Below, piece after piece: positions 32,492 through 40,598 of a stretch of DNA of 43,976 bases. The position numbers and the translations under genes were made by a program. Under the pieces are notes generated by a model. The model had not been told where the DNA came from and did no database searches. It worked only from the letters and a program-made list of their open reading frames with translations. Source of the DNA: JBBCJT01 sp037190665 (GTDB lineage: Bacteria; Pseudomonadota; Alphaproteobacteria; Acetobacterales; Acetobacteraceae); NCBI GenBank assembly GCA_037190665.1, contig JBBCJT010000068.1:1-43976 (forward strand), given 5' to 3'. How positions within the stretch are numbered: position 1 is the first letter of the stretch; the number at the start of each line of letters is the position of its first letter.

Positions 32492-33166
32492 TCAACCCTC
32501 ACGCTGCATGCGTTGCTGCAGTGCGGCCGTAATCTCCTCCACGGTTGCACCGTGGCGGAACAGCGTGCGGAATCGCCCGTCCGGCCCCATGAGATACAAG
32601 AAGGACGAGTGGTCCATCAGATAGGTGGACGCTCCCGGCGGCGTTACCTTCGCGTAGTAGACCCGATAGGCGCGCGCGATGGCGGCGACTTGCTCCGGCG
32701 TGCCGGTCAACCCGATCAGCCGGTCATCGAACAGCTTCACGTAGTCGGCCATCGCGGCCGGCGAGTCGCGTTCGGGATCGATGGTCACGAAGATCGGTGC
32801 CACGCGGTCCGCCTGCGGTCCGAGCTTGTCCAGCACCTCGCCAACCACCTGCAACTCTGTGGGGCAGACATCGGGGCAGAAGGTGAAGCCGAAGAACACC
32901 AGCATCCACTTGCCGCGATAGGTCTCGTTGGTGACCTCGCGGCCGTTGTGATCGGTGAGCGCGAAGGGCCCGCCGACTTCCACACCCGCAGGCAGCACCA
33001 GCCCACCTGCGTTCGGCACCGAGTCCTGCCCGCCCATCACCCGCGCGAGGTTGCGGGCGAAGGAATCGGCGATGCCCTCACCCGGCGCACGCAGCACCCA
33101 GGCTGCACCCCAGGCGCCCATGAGCACAGCGAGCAGAGCGACGGCACTCCAACGGATCAGTTTCAT
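32492..33166 (-). CDS. SCO1/SenC family copper chaperone
   Basis: 224 aa. Thioredoxin-fold protein that delivers copper to the CuA site of cytochrome c oxidase in the periplasm. An N-terminal membrane anchor lies at 4-25. The copper ligands are C97 and C101 in FTFCPDVCPTEL and H186 in YLMDHSSFLYL. TIDPERDSPAAM (128-139) is also a standard block. The gene sits 39 nt downstream of the YcjF-like gene on the same strand, so read-through is possible, though no oxidase genes are in the window. Confidence 0.92.
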   Translation of the reverse strand: MKLIRWSAVALLAVLMGAWGAAWVLRAPGEGIADSFARNLARVMGGQDSVPNAGGLVLPAGVEVGGPFALTDHNGREVTNETYRGKWMLVFFGFTFCPDVCPTELQVVGEVLDKLGPQADRVAPIFVTIDPERDSPAAMADYVKLFDDRLIGLTGTPEQVAAIARAYRVYYAKVTPPGASTYLMDHSSFLYLMGPDGRFRTLFRHGATVEEITAALQQRMQREG

Positions 33167-33205
33167 GACACCGGCTGTATACGTCGATTTCGGGAGGCTA
33201 CAACC

Positions 33206-34090
33206 TCATGGCGCGCCGGTCGGACCTGCCTGTCCGACCGGGCTGCATGCGGCCGCAGCGGCACGCGCCAGAAGGATCATCCGCCGCGCCGCGAGCGTGG
33301 CTGCGGGCAGTCCGCCGCCGACATGCTGCGCGAGCGGATGCGACAGCAGGCCCTGCGCGATCGTATGCGCGACGAGGTCCGCTCCCGCGACGGAGGCGGC
33401 CGACAATGCGGTGCGACGCACCAGCGTCAGCATCGCCGCGGCACCCGGCCGCACGCCGTAGAGCGTGGCGACCTCGCGGATCAGGCGCACGCCGCGCCAT
33501 GCGACGATGCCGGCATCGAGCGCAGCCGAAGGACTCGCCGCGGCAGCGAGGAAAGCCTGCGTCGCCGCGGTGCGGCCCAACGCATCGGCGCGCGCCGCAA
33601 GTTCCGCAGCGGGACCGGCGCGCAGCAGAGCAGCCACGGTGGTGGCATCGGGTGCTGCGGCGAGGGCTGCATCCAGCCCCTCCCCTGCTTCCACCCGTCC
33701 GGCCCACTCGCGCGCCGCGCGCTTCGCCGCCGCGGCGTCGTTGCCGGCCAGTGCGGTCCGCAGCCGGTCCACGGTGGCGAGCGAGGCCAGCCCTCGCAGC
33801 TCACGGCCCAGCCCGCGCACGATCAGCGCCGCGCCGGCCAGGCCCACAGCGGTGCCGATCCAGCCCAGCCAGGGCGAGCGGTCGAACAGCCCGGCGATAG
33901 TCGTCACAAGATCGAGCGCGACGAGCCCGCCGACCAGCACCGCCGCGCCGCCCAGCAACGGGCCCAGGCCGGAGCGGATCACCGGCGGGGTGACCGGCAC
34001 GGGTAGGTTCTCCGGCTCCAGCCTCGGCGCGGCGAAGTTCTCCGCCTCGATGCGCGGGGCGACGCGGACGGGGCGTTCCTCCTCGCTCAC
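33206..34090 (-). CDS. YcjF-like membrane protein (DUF697/TIGR01620 type)
   Basis: 294 aa. Two hydrophobic segments at about 44-68 and 74-94 (LLGGAAVLVGGLVALDL; GWIGTAVGLAGAALIVRG), then a long Ala-rich helical domain. The C-terminal part with WRGVRLIREVATLYGVRPGAAAMLTLVRR is the conserved DUF697 block. Its start overlaps the YcjX gene stop by 4 nt, the standard ycjX-ycjF pairing. In E. coli the pair belongs to the phage-shock and sigma54 (PspF) regulon; I see no PspF site here. Inner-membrane protein of unknown role. Confidence 0.82.
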   Translation of the reverse strand: MSEEERPVRVAPRIEAENFAAPRLEPENLPVPVTPPVIRSGLGPLLGGAAVLVGGLVALDLVTTIAGLFDRSPWLGWIGTAVGLAGAALIVRGLGRELRGLASLATVDRLRTALAGNDAAAAKRAAREWAGRVEAGEGLDAALAAAPDATTVAALLRAGPAAELAARADALGRTAATQAFLAAAASPSAALDAGIVAWRGVRLIREVATLYGVRPGAAAMLTLVRRTALSAASVAGADLVAHTIAQGLLSHPLAQHVGGGLPAATLAARRMILLARAAAAACSPVGQAGPTGAP

Positions 34091-35451
34091 AGCACGTCTC
34101 CCAGCAGCGCGACGAGCAGCGCATCAAGCCCGAGCTGCGGGATCGCCCCGCCGGGCAACGGACGCATCGGCTCGAACACCGGCACCTCCAGGAACGGATG
34201 CGCCCAGAACGCGGCGTCGGGCGGGTGGTCGGGTACCTCGCCCGGATAGCTGCGCGTCATCCGCCCTTCCCCCAGCACGCGCCCGCGCACGGCGGAGACA
34301 TTGCGGCCTTCCAACGTCCAGACGAAGTCCTCCGTCGCGCGCACCGCGGCCACGGCGAGCGAGGCGGGCTGGGGCGCATCCGCCGGCAGGCGCACCAGCG
34401 CGGCCATCAGCGTGGCGAGGTTGCCGCGCTGGCGGGCGGCGACGTGGTCGGCCTTGGTCGCGGCGAACACCGCCCGGCCGATGCGCGGCGGCAGCAGCCG
34501 GTCGAGCAGCGGGATCGTCCGCAGGAAGGACGTGTCGTAGCGCAGCGCCGAGGACGCGGCCGACAGCGCCGCCTGCATGTCCGCGAACGCCGCCGGCCCG
34601 GCCGCGAGCGCGGCGAGCACATCCGCCAGCACCAGCACCCGGTCCACCGCCGCGAAACGGCCTTCCACCAGGTCGCGGCGGACGGCGTCGCGGTAGGCAT
34701 CGAACCGGGCGGCGAGCAGCCGGGCGAGCGGGCTCGATCCGGGCAGCGGAAAGAAAGTCATCCAGGGCGGCTCCGGCCCCGGGGGCGGCATCAGGAAGCG
34801 ACCGGGCTGCAACAGGCTCAGCCGCGCCTCGTCGCGCAGCCGGGCCAGCGCGGCGCGGTACAGCGCGTGTCCGCTCGCGGCCAGAGTTTCGTCCGCCGCG
34901 GCGTTCGCCGGCAGGCCCCGCGCGAAGGCGAGGAAGTCGCGCACCGGGGCGGCCGGTCCGCGTTCCAGCCGCGTCAGCGTGGCTTCGGACCAGAGGGTGA
35001 AATCCTCGGCGAGCAGCGGAAGATCGAGCAACCATTCGCCTGGGTAATCCAGCAACTCCAGCCGGATGCGGCGCGCTCCCAGCATCTCGCCGAGCATCGT
35101 CTGCCGCTCGACGGCAAGATCCAGCGCGAGCACCGAGACGGCCTGCGTCCGCTCCGGCCAACGTGGGGGATCGGCGGCCAGGGCGGCGATGTGCGCGGCG
35201 TGGTCGAAGCGCGGCAGGTCCTCAGCTCCCGCCGGCGCGATCGCGACCGTCATCCGCCGGCGGCCGAGATGCTGTGACAACAGCGGCAGTGCGGGCAGCC
35301 CGGCGCCGAGGGCGAGCAGGTTGGCGGCCGTGGAGGCCAGCAGCGCCGTCTTGCCGGCCCGCGCAAGGCCGGTGACGGCCACCCGGACCCGCCGGGTTCC
35401 CGGCATGAGGTCGGCAATCGGGGACAGCACGGCGTCGATGATGCCGCTCAC
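34087..35451 (-). CDS. YcjX family P-loop GTPase-like protein (DUF463)
   Basis: 454 aa. The P-loop GLARAGKTALL (28-38) near the N-terminus is the DUF463 signature. RIRLELLDYPGEWLLDLPLL (about 131-150) carries the DxPG switch of GTPases, and FAATKADHVAARQRGNLATLM (about 340-360) holds a TKxD-type guanine motif. E. coli YcjX is a stress-induced GTPase of unknown role. It is upstream of and overlaps the YcjF-like gene. It follows the racemase-like gene by 13 nt, so all three may be on one transcript from the gloA or lpxI side. Confidence 0.87.
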   Translation of the reverse strand: MSGIIDAVLSPIADLMPGTRRVRVAVTGLARAGKTALLASTAANLLALGAGLPALPLLSQHLGRRRMTVAIAPAGAEDLPRFDHAAHIAALAADPPRWPERTQAVSVLALDLAVERQTMLGEMLGARRIRLELLDYPGEWLLDLPLLAEDFTLWSEATLTRLERGPAAPVRDFLAFARGLPANAAADETLAASGHALYRAALARLRDEARLSLLQPGRFLMPPPGPEPPWMTFFPLPGSSPLARLLAARFDAYRDAVRRDLVEGRFAAVDRVLVLADVLAALAAGPAAFADMQAALSAASSALRYDTSFLRTIPLLDRLLPPRIGRAVFAATKADHVAARQRGNLATLMAALVRLPADAPQPASLAVAAVRATEDFVWTLEGRNVSAVRGRVLGEGRMTRSYPGEVPDHPPDAAFWAHPFLEVPVFEPMRPLPGGAIPQLGLDALLVALLGDVL

Positions 35452-35464
35452 GACCGCGCTCGCT

Positions 35465-36625
35465 TCAGTCCACCGGCCTGAGTGCGTCCACCAGCACCGC
35501 GTGATCGAGCCCGAGCGAACGGAACATCGGCTCGGGCGGCACGTCGCCGGAGAAGCTGAAGAACGCCTCGGCGCGGTTCGCGATCGGCTGCACCGGATGC
35601 ATCCGGCGGCTGTCGAGCCACGCGTCGATCAACCGGCAGGCCAGCGCGCCGGAGGGTGTCACGATGCCGCTATGCGCCGCGATGCCCGGCAGCAGGCGCG
35701 CGAAGACATCGGCGAAATACTCGAAATGGGTGCAGCCGAGGATGAGGGAGGTGGCGCGGCGGGTGATCAGCGGGCGTGCTTGCTCACGCACATAGGCCGC
35801 GATGCGGTCGCGCCATTCGGGCAGCACGCGGCCGTCGGCATCCAGTACATGCGCCACGTCCACCGCCGCCACCAGCTTCTGCGCATCGCGCGCCACGACC
35901 ATCACCGCGGACGGAAGTTGTTGCGGCGGGTCCCAGTTGCGGATGCCGGCCCGCGTGGTGCCGCCCGGCGCGCTCTCGTCCTCGCGGATCACCGCCACAT
36001 AGGGCGTGCGCTCCGTGTCGATCACCGCCCCGGCGACCGGATCGGGCGCGAGGCCGGATCGCCCGAACGCATAAGGGATGAGCGGCAGCTCGTGACCGAT
36101 CGCCGCGCTGAGTTCCGCGCGGAACAGCCCGACGATGACCTCGGCGTGGGACTGAATGGTCGCGGTCAGCGCGGTGCCCAGCACGCCGACCACCTTCACC
36201 CGCCGGTGTACCTGCGGCACGTCCACGATGCGGGCGCGCGCATAGGCAAGCCCCGCCGCCTCATCGACCACGCTGAAGACATGCGGCTCCGCGCCGGACT
36301 TGCCCTCGGTGCCGAGATGCCGCCACGCGGCCGATGCGGTGTTGCAGGCGATGCCGATCACCGGCGCCCAGGGCGCCAGCCGCCGGATGATCACATCGGA
36401 CAGGTTCGCGACATCCTGCTGCGTGCGCGTGCCGTAGGGCAGGTTCGCGGTATCGCCGAAGAACAGCGTGGCGACGGGAAAGCCCGCCTCCGCGATCATG
36501 CGGGCGACGAACCCGGCCGTGACCATCCCACCGCTGCCGGAATCGAACACGCCGATCGCCTGCCCCGCCGCGATGGACAGGGCAGGCTCGCGGCGCAGGA
36601 CGGTATCGGGCGGCGCGGCAGGCAT
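35465..36625 (-). CDS. Enlarged glutamate/aspartate-racemase-like protein
   Basis: 386 aa against about 260-290 for MurI. Racemase active-site blocks are intact: VFDSGSGG with D28 and S29, FGDTANLPYGTR (56-67), the first catalytic cysteine C94 in GIACNTASAAW, and the second, C298, in LILGCTHFEYF with H300. The two cysteines are 204 residues apart rather than about 110, because of an extra segment of roughly 90 residues (about 190-285) with RTPYVAVIREDES and VMVVARDAQKLVAAVDVAHV. That segment looks like folded alpha/beta sequence, not low complexity. It could be a MurI variant or a racemase with another substrate; it follows gloA by 13 nt on the same strand. Confidence 0.82.
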   Translation of the reverse strand: MPAAPPDTVLRREPALSIAAGQAIGVFDSGSGGMVTAGFVARMIAEAGFPVATLFFGDTANLPYGTRTQQDVANLSDVIIRRLAPWAPVIGIACNTASAAWRHLGTEGKSGAEPHVFSVVDEAAGLAYARARIVDVPQVHRRVKVVGVLGTALTATIQSHAEVIVGLFRAELSAAIGHELPLIPYAFGRSGLAPDPVAGAVIDTERTPYVAVIREDESAPGGTTRAGIRNWDPPQQLPSAVMVVARDAQKLVAAVDVAHVLDADGRVLPEWRDRIAAYVREQARPLITRRATSLILGCTHFEYFADVFARLLPGIAAHSGIVTPSGALACRLIDAWLDSRRMHPVQPIANRAEAFFSFSGDVPPEPMFRSLGLDHAVLVDALRPVD

Positions 36626-36638
36626 TGTCGTGGCCGCG

Positions 36639-37037
36639 CTACTTCCGCTCGATCAGCTCGATCTTGTAGCCGTCCGGGTCCTCGACGAAGGCGATGACCG
36701 TGGTGCCGAACTTCACCGGGCCGGGCTCGCGCGTGACCTTGCCGCCGGCGGCGCGCACCTTCTCCACCGTCGCCTTGATGTCCGGCACGCCGATGGCGAG
36801 ATGGCCGAAGGCGGAACCGAGCTCATACTTCTCGACGCCGTAGTTGTAGGTCAGCTCCACCACGGCCGCGCCTTCGGCTTCCTCGCCATAGCCGACGAAG
36901 GACAGCGTGTACTTGCCATCCGGCACGTCGCGGCGGCGCAGCTCCTTCATGCCCAGCGGGCCGGTGTAGAACTTCACCGACCGCTCCAGGTCGCCGACGC
37001 GGATCATGGTGTGCAGGAAGCGGTAATTTTCGGTCAT
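36639..37037 (-). CDS. gloA: Lactoylglutathione lyase (glyoxalase I)
   Basis: 132 aa. Isomerises the hemithioacetal of methylglyoxal and glutathione to S-lactoylglutathione. The four metal ligands are present: H9 in FLHTMIRV, E61 in VVELTYN, H79 in FGHLAIGV and E127 in KIELIER. Length and the absence of the yeast-type extension fit the short Ni-dependent bacterial class. Its start overlaps the lpxI stop by 4 nt, so it is translated with lpxI. Confidence 0.95.
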   Translation of the reverse strand: MTENYRFLHTMIRVGDLERSVKFYTGPLGMKELRRRDVPDGKYTLSFVGYGEEAEGAAVVELTYNYGVEKYELGSAFGHLAIGVPDIKATVEKVRAAGGKVTREPGPVKFGTTVIAFVEDPDGYKIELIERK

Positions 37038-37873
37038 GTCTTTTCCCTGTCGATGTCATCCGGGCCGAGGCCCAGCAGGAACAGTCCTCGCGCGTCGGCC
37101 TCGGCGATCGCCTCAGCCCGCTCGGCGAACAGCGTGCCGCCGGCCTCGAACGCGATGCCGACGAGCCCGGCAGCAGCCGCGCCCTGCACCGTGGCCAGAC
37201 CGATTGTCGGCAGATCGGCGCGGCGATCCTGACCCGGCTTGACCAGCTTGACCAGAACGCCGCCGGGTCCGTCGCGGCGCAATACGCCGGCACGGGTCAG
37301 CATCGCATCGGTGCCCTCGATCGCCTCCACCGCCAGCACCAGCCCCTGCTGCACCACGCAGCCTTGGCCGACATCGACGCGACCCAGCGCGAGCGTCACG
37401 GCAATGCCACGGGCGATGTCCGCCATCGCGGCGGCGTCGGGCTTGGTGTGCGTCAGCAGGCCCGGCGGGGCGAGCGCCTCGCGCAGCACCTCATGTGCGC
37501 CGAGCACGGTGAAGCCCTCCTCGCCCAGCACCCGGATCACGGCGGCGAGCAGGCCGTCATCGCCAGCGAAGGCGGCGCGGCCAATGCGGCCGAGCAGCCG
37601 CGCGCCTTCGGCATCCGGCCGCAAGTCGAGCAGCGAGGGCCGGCGGATGGGTCCGACCAGAACGACGTCCCGTACCCCCGCGCCCCGCAGAAGGGTCAGG
37701 ATCCGGCCGGCCGCCCCGATACGGGCAAATTCATGCGGAAACGGCGCAAGCAACTTCGCGTCGGCGAATCCCTCCAGCCCGACCAGATAGACGGGCCTGC
37801 CGATAGCGCGGGCGGCGCTTGCAACTTTAACGGGTATTTCTCCGCTACCGCATATAATTCCGAGTGTATTCAC
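37034..37873 (-). CDS. lpxI: UDP-2,3-diacylglucosamine diphosphatase LpxI, GTG start
   Basis: 279 aa. Hydrolyses UDP-2,3-diacylglucosamine to lipid X in lipid A synthesis; alphaproteobacteria use LpxI in place of LpxH. Two-domain family pattern: LGIICGSGEIPVKVASAA (3-20), VVLVGPIRRPSL, GDDGLLAAVIRVLGEEGF (about 104-121), VDVGQGCVVQQGLVLAVEAIEGTDAML (about 167-193) and KLVKPGQDRRADLPTIG. GTG at 37873 is the only start that keeps the N-terminal strand, as a stop lies just upstream in frame. Codons 5-18 are unusually AT-rich. It has its own promoter candidate and operator-like palindrome, and gloA follows. Confidence 0.92.
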   Translation of the reverse strand: MNTLGIICGSGEIPVKVASAARAIGRPVYLVGLEGFADAKLLAPFPHEFARIGAAGRILTLLRGAGVRDVVLVGPIRRPSLLDLRPDAEGARLLGRIGRAAFAGDDGLLAAVIRVLGEEGFTVLGAHEVLREALAPPGLLTHTKPDAAAMADIARGIAVTLALGRVDVGQGCVVQQGLVLAVEAIEGTDAMLTRAGVLRRDGPGGVLVKLVKPGQDRRADLPTIGLATVQGAAAAGLVGIAFEAGGTLFAERAEAIAEADARGLFLLGLGPDDIDREKT

Positions 37874-37893
37874 CAGATCATCAACCCATACGT

Positions 37894-37911
37894 TGTGGCG
37901 TTAACGCCACA
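37894..37911. promoter_or_regulatory. Perfect 18-bp palindrome upstream of lpxI
   Basis: TGTGGCGTTAACGCCACA is identical to its reverse complement. It lies 21 nt before the lpxI GTG and just downstream of the predicted -10, so a dimeric repressor bound there would block transcription. As RNA it could form a 6-7 bp stem with a TTAA loop. I do not recognise the regulator. Confidence 0.6.
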
Positions 37912-37922
37912 TAAAGGTAGCC

Positions 37923-37951
37923 GTGATACTTTGGGACTTTTCTGGTCACAA
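37923..37951 (-). promoter_or_regulatory. Candidate sigma70-type promoter for lpxI
   Basis: TTGTGA (37951-37946) and TATCAC (37928-37923) on the minus strand are 17 nt apart, each matching four of six consensus bases. The predicted start near 37917 places the 18-bp palindrome in the first transcribed bases. The surrounding 100 nt are clearly AT-richer than the genes around them. Confidence 0.45.
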
Positions 37952-38039
37952 ATCTGGTTGCGAATACAGCTTCCGCGAGTAAGGATCGCCGCATGCGCTG
38001 CCTGCTGACAGCTCGCGCAGCGCGTCTTGGAAGGTGAGC

Positions 38040-38231
38040 ATGAACGACCCGGCCGACCGTGACGCAGGCGCGCCCACCGCATCGGGCATCCTGGGCTGTC
38101 TTCGTATGCTGGCGCAGGAAGCAGCGCAGCTCGACCTTGCAGCGACCTCGTCCGCGATCCAGCAGGCGATGGACGCCTGCCGCCTGGAAGCCATCGCCGC
38201 CGCCCTGCCGGATCGCCGACTGTTCCACTGA
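38040..38231 (+). CDS. Small helical hypothetical protein, 63 aa
   Basis: The ATG at 38040 has GGAAGG 6 nt upstream; a GTG two codons earlier is possible but too close to it. The protein is mainly two helices, ILGCLRMLAQEAAQLDLAATSSAIQQAMDAC then RLEAIAAAL, a pattern I associate with small alphaproteobacterial proteins of unknown function. It lies on the strand opposite to every neighbour, between lpxI and lpxA, ending 16 nt before the lpxA stop. Support is the ribosome-binding site, helix-like heptad pattern and isolation; no domain is recognised. Confidence 0.6.
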   Translation: MNDPADRDAGAPTASGILGCLRMLAQEAAQLDLAATSSAIQQAMDACRLEAIAAALPDRRLFH

Positions 38232-38247
38232 TCGGCCCTGCCCGGGG

Positions 38248-39084
38248 CTATTCGTCCTCCCCCTCGTCCTGATGCCGCACGCGGGCGCGGATCAGGCCGC
38301 GATGGCTGTCCGCGCGCATGAAGGCGACGATCTCGGCAACCAGTTCGTCGTCGCCGAACTCCGCCTCCACGCGGTCGAACCGCTCGGACAGGACACCCGG
38401 GGAGACGAACAGGCCGCGGAAGGCCGCGCGCAGGCGGTGGATGCGCGCCTTGTCGAAGCCGCGCCGCTTCAGCCCGACGACGTTGAGCCCGGCGAGCCGC
38501 GCGCGGTTGCCGAGCACGAGCCCGAACGGGATCACATCCGCCTCGACACCCGCCACGCCGCCGACCATCGCCGCGCGGCCGATGCGCACGAACTGATGGA
38601 TCGCCGCCGATCCGCCGATATAGGCGTGATCGCCGATCCGCACGTGGCCACCCATGACCACGTTGTTGGCGACGATCACCCCCTCGCCCAGTTCGCAATC
38701 ATGCGCGACATGGGACACGGCGAGCAGGAAACAGCCGGCGCCCACGCGCGTCACGCCCGTGCCCTGCGGCGTGCCGCGATGGACGGTGACGTGCTCGCGC
38801 AACTGCGCGCGCGGCCCGATCTCCACCCGTGTCGGCTCCCCGCGATACTTCACGTCCTGCGGGGCCATGCCGACGGTGACGAAGGGGTACAGCACGGCGC
38901 CGGCGCCGATGCGCGCGTGGCCGTCCACGATCACGTGGCTGATCAGCCGCGCGCCCGCCTCGATCACAGCGTTCGGGCCGATCACGCAGAACGGGCCGAT
39001 CTCCGCGCCCGCGGCGATCTCGGCACCGGGGGCGATGACCGCGCTCGGATGGATGCGGGCGGCCGCGTTCAGGGCGACGCTCAC
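38248..39084 (-). CDS. lpxA: UDP-N-acetylglucosamine acyltransferase LpxA, GTG start
   Basis: 278 aa. First step of lipid A synthesis: adds a 3-hydroxyacyl chain from ACP to UDP-GlcNAc. A left-handed beta-helix of hexapeptide repeats (about 8-195) and a C-terminal helical domain. The catalytic histidine is H128 in SHVAHDC (E. coli H125). GMAPQDVKYRGEPT and VVGLKRRGF are diagnostic. GTG at 39084 overlaps the fabZ stop in GTGA. Last gene of the envelope operon on this strand before the small opposite ORF. Confidence 0.96.
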   Translation of the reverse strand: MSVALNAAARIHPSAVIAPGAEIAAGAEIGPFCVIGPNAVIEAGARLISHVIVDGHARIGAGAVLYPFVTVGMAPQDVKYRGEPTRVEIGPRAQLREHVTVHRGTPQGTGVTRVGAGCFLLAVSHVAHDCELGEGVIVANNVVMGGHVRIGDHAYIGGSAAIHQFVRIGRAAMVGGVAGVEADVIPFGLVLGNRARLAGLNVVGLKRRGFDKARIHRLRAAFRGLFVSPGVLSERFDRVEAEFGDDELVAEIVAFMRADSHRGLIRARVRHQDEGEDE

Positions 39085-39560
39085 TGCGTGCGATCCATGA
39101 TCATCGCCGCGAAGGTCGCCTCGGCCACCACCACACCGTCCACGCGCGCTTCGCTGCGGAACTTCCAGACATTGCCGCGGTTGCGATCCTTGGCTACGTG
39201 GATGCGGAGCTGATCGCCGGGTACGACGGGGCGGCGGAACTTCGCGCCCTCCACCATCATGAAATAGACCAGCTTGCCCTGAGACTCCTTGCCCAGCGTC
39301 TCGACCACCAGCACGGCGGCCGTCTGGGCCATGCTCTCGATGATGAGCACGCCGGGCATCACGGGCCTGGCCGGGAAGTGACCCTGAAAATAGTGCTCGT
39401 TGATGCTGACGTTCTTGATGCCGACCGCGCTCTCGTTCGGCTTCAGCTCGACCACGCGGTCAACGAGCAGGAACGGGTAGCGATGCGGGATCGCCTGCAT
39501 GATGCGGGCGATGTCCACGTGGTCGATCACGGGGCTCTTGGGGGTGGAGGTGTCGTCCAT
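39081..39560 (-). CDS. fabZ: 3-hydroxyacyl-ACP dehydratase FabZ
   Basis: 159 aa. Dehydrates 3-hydroxyacyl-ACP in fatty acid elongation, competing with LpxA and LpxD for the same substrate, hence the shared operon. IPHRYPFLLVDRV (24-36), the catalytic H61 in YFQGHFPARPVMPGVL and E75 in LIIESMAQ form the hot-dog-fold active site. Its ATG directly abuts the lpxD stop (TGAATG), and its own stop overlaps lpxA. Confidence 0.96.
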   Translation of the reverse strand: MDDTSTPKSPVIDHVDIARIMQAIPHRYPFLLVDRVVELKPNESAVGIKNVSINEHYFQGHFPARPVMPGVLIIESMAQTAAVLVVETLGKESQGKLVYFMMVEGAKFRRPVVPGDQLRIHVAKDRNRGNVWKFRSEARVDGVVVAEATFAAMIMDRTQ

Positions 39561-40595
39561 TCACTCGCTCGATCGGTTCGGGCCCGGCCGCGATTCGCGG
39601 GATCGCCGATACAGCCAGGCGATCGCACGCAACGCCTCCTTCATCGGCCGGGCGGGGCTGCCGAAGATATCGGCGCCGGCTGGCACGTCGGCGATCAGGC
39701 CGGACTGCGCTGCAATGCGCACGCGATCGCCGACATGGAGGTGTCCGGCCATCCCGACCTGCCCGCCGACCATCACGAAATCGCCCAGCACGGTGGATCC
39801 GGAGATGCCGACCTGCGCGACGATCACGCAGCAACGGCCGAGGACGACGTTGTGCCCGATCTGTACCAGGTTGTCGAGGCGACTGCCCGCGCCGATCACC
39901 GTGTCCTGGGAGGAGCCGCGGTCGATCGTGGTGTTGGCGCCGATGTCGCAATCATCGCCGATGATCACCCGGCCGAGTTGCGGCACCGACACGAAGCCCT
40001 GCGGACCGGTGGCGAAGCCGAACCCCTCCTGCCCGATGCGCGCGCCGGGCAGCACGCGCACCCGGGCGCCCAGCAGGGCGTGGCTGATCGAGGCATGAGC
40101 CCCGATCCGTCCGTCGGGGCCGACCACCACGCCCGGGCCGATCACCGCGTTGGGGCCGATGCGCACGCGCGCGCCGATCTCCGCCCTCGCCCCAACGATG
40201 GCGCCGGGGCCGATTTCCGCGCTGGGGTCGATCCGGGCCGAGGGATCGACGACCGCCTTCGGGTGCGCGCCCGCCACGGCCGGCGGCTCGGGATGGAACA
40301 GGGCGGCAACCCGCGCCCAGGCGAGGTAGGGATCGCCCACGACGATGGCCCGCGTGCCGGCCGGCACGTCGCCCTCGGCCTTCGCACGCACCAGCACCGC
40401 CCCCGCCCGGGTCGTGCGCAGGGCCGGCAGATAGCGGGTGTTGTCGAGGAAGCTGACCTCGTCAGGCCCCGCAGTCTGGAGCGGTGCGATCCCCCGTAGC
40501 GAGAGACCGCCTGCGCAGGTCGCGCCGGCGGCCTCGGCCACCGCCGCGATGTCGTGCGGGCCGATGCGGGCGAAGAAGCGCGGGTCGCCCGCCAT
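39561..40595 (-). CDS. lpxD: UDP-3-O-acylglucosamine N-acyltransferase LpxD
   Basis: 344 aa. Third enzyme of lipid A synthesis. An N-terminal uridine-binding domain (about 1-105, with DEVSFLDNTRYLPAL) is followed by a hexapeptide-repeat beta-helix. DDCDIGANTTIDRG and LVQIGHNVVLG (about 228-262) include the catalytic histidine region, and FVMVGGQVGMAGHL follows. It lies 3 nt after skp. The C-terminus after SPARPMKEALRAIAWL is the usual short helix. Confidence 0.96.
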   Translation of the reverse strand: MAGDPRFFARIGPHDIAAVAEAAGATCAGGLSLRGIAPLQTAGPDEVSFLDNTRYLPALRTTRAGAVLVRAKAEGDVPAGTRAIVVGDPYLAWARVAALFHPEPPAVAGAHPKAVVDPSARIDPSAEIGPGAIVGARAEIGARVRIGPNAVIGPGVVVGPDGRIGAHASISHALLGARVRVLPGARIGQEGFGFATGPQGFVSVPQLGRVIIGDDCDIGANTTIDRGSSQDTVIGAGSRLDNLVQIGHNVVLGRCCVIVAQVGISGSTVLGDFVMVGGQVGMAGHLHVGDRVRIAAQSGLIADVPAGADIFGSPARPMKEALRAIAWLYRRSRESRPGPNRSSE

Positions 40596-40598
40596 GCC

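Noticed and set aside
37881..38228. 115-codon minus frame opposite the 63-aa gene
   Set aside because: No ribosome-binding site, Arg-rich, and it would run through the lpxI promoter and palindrome.
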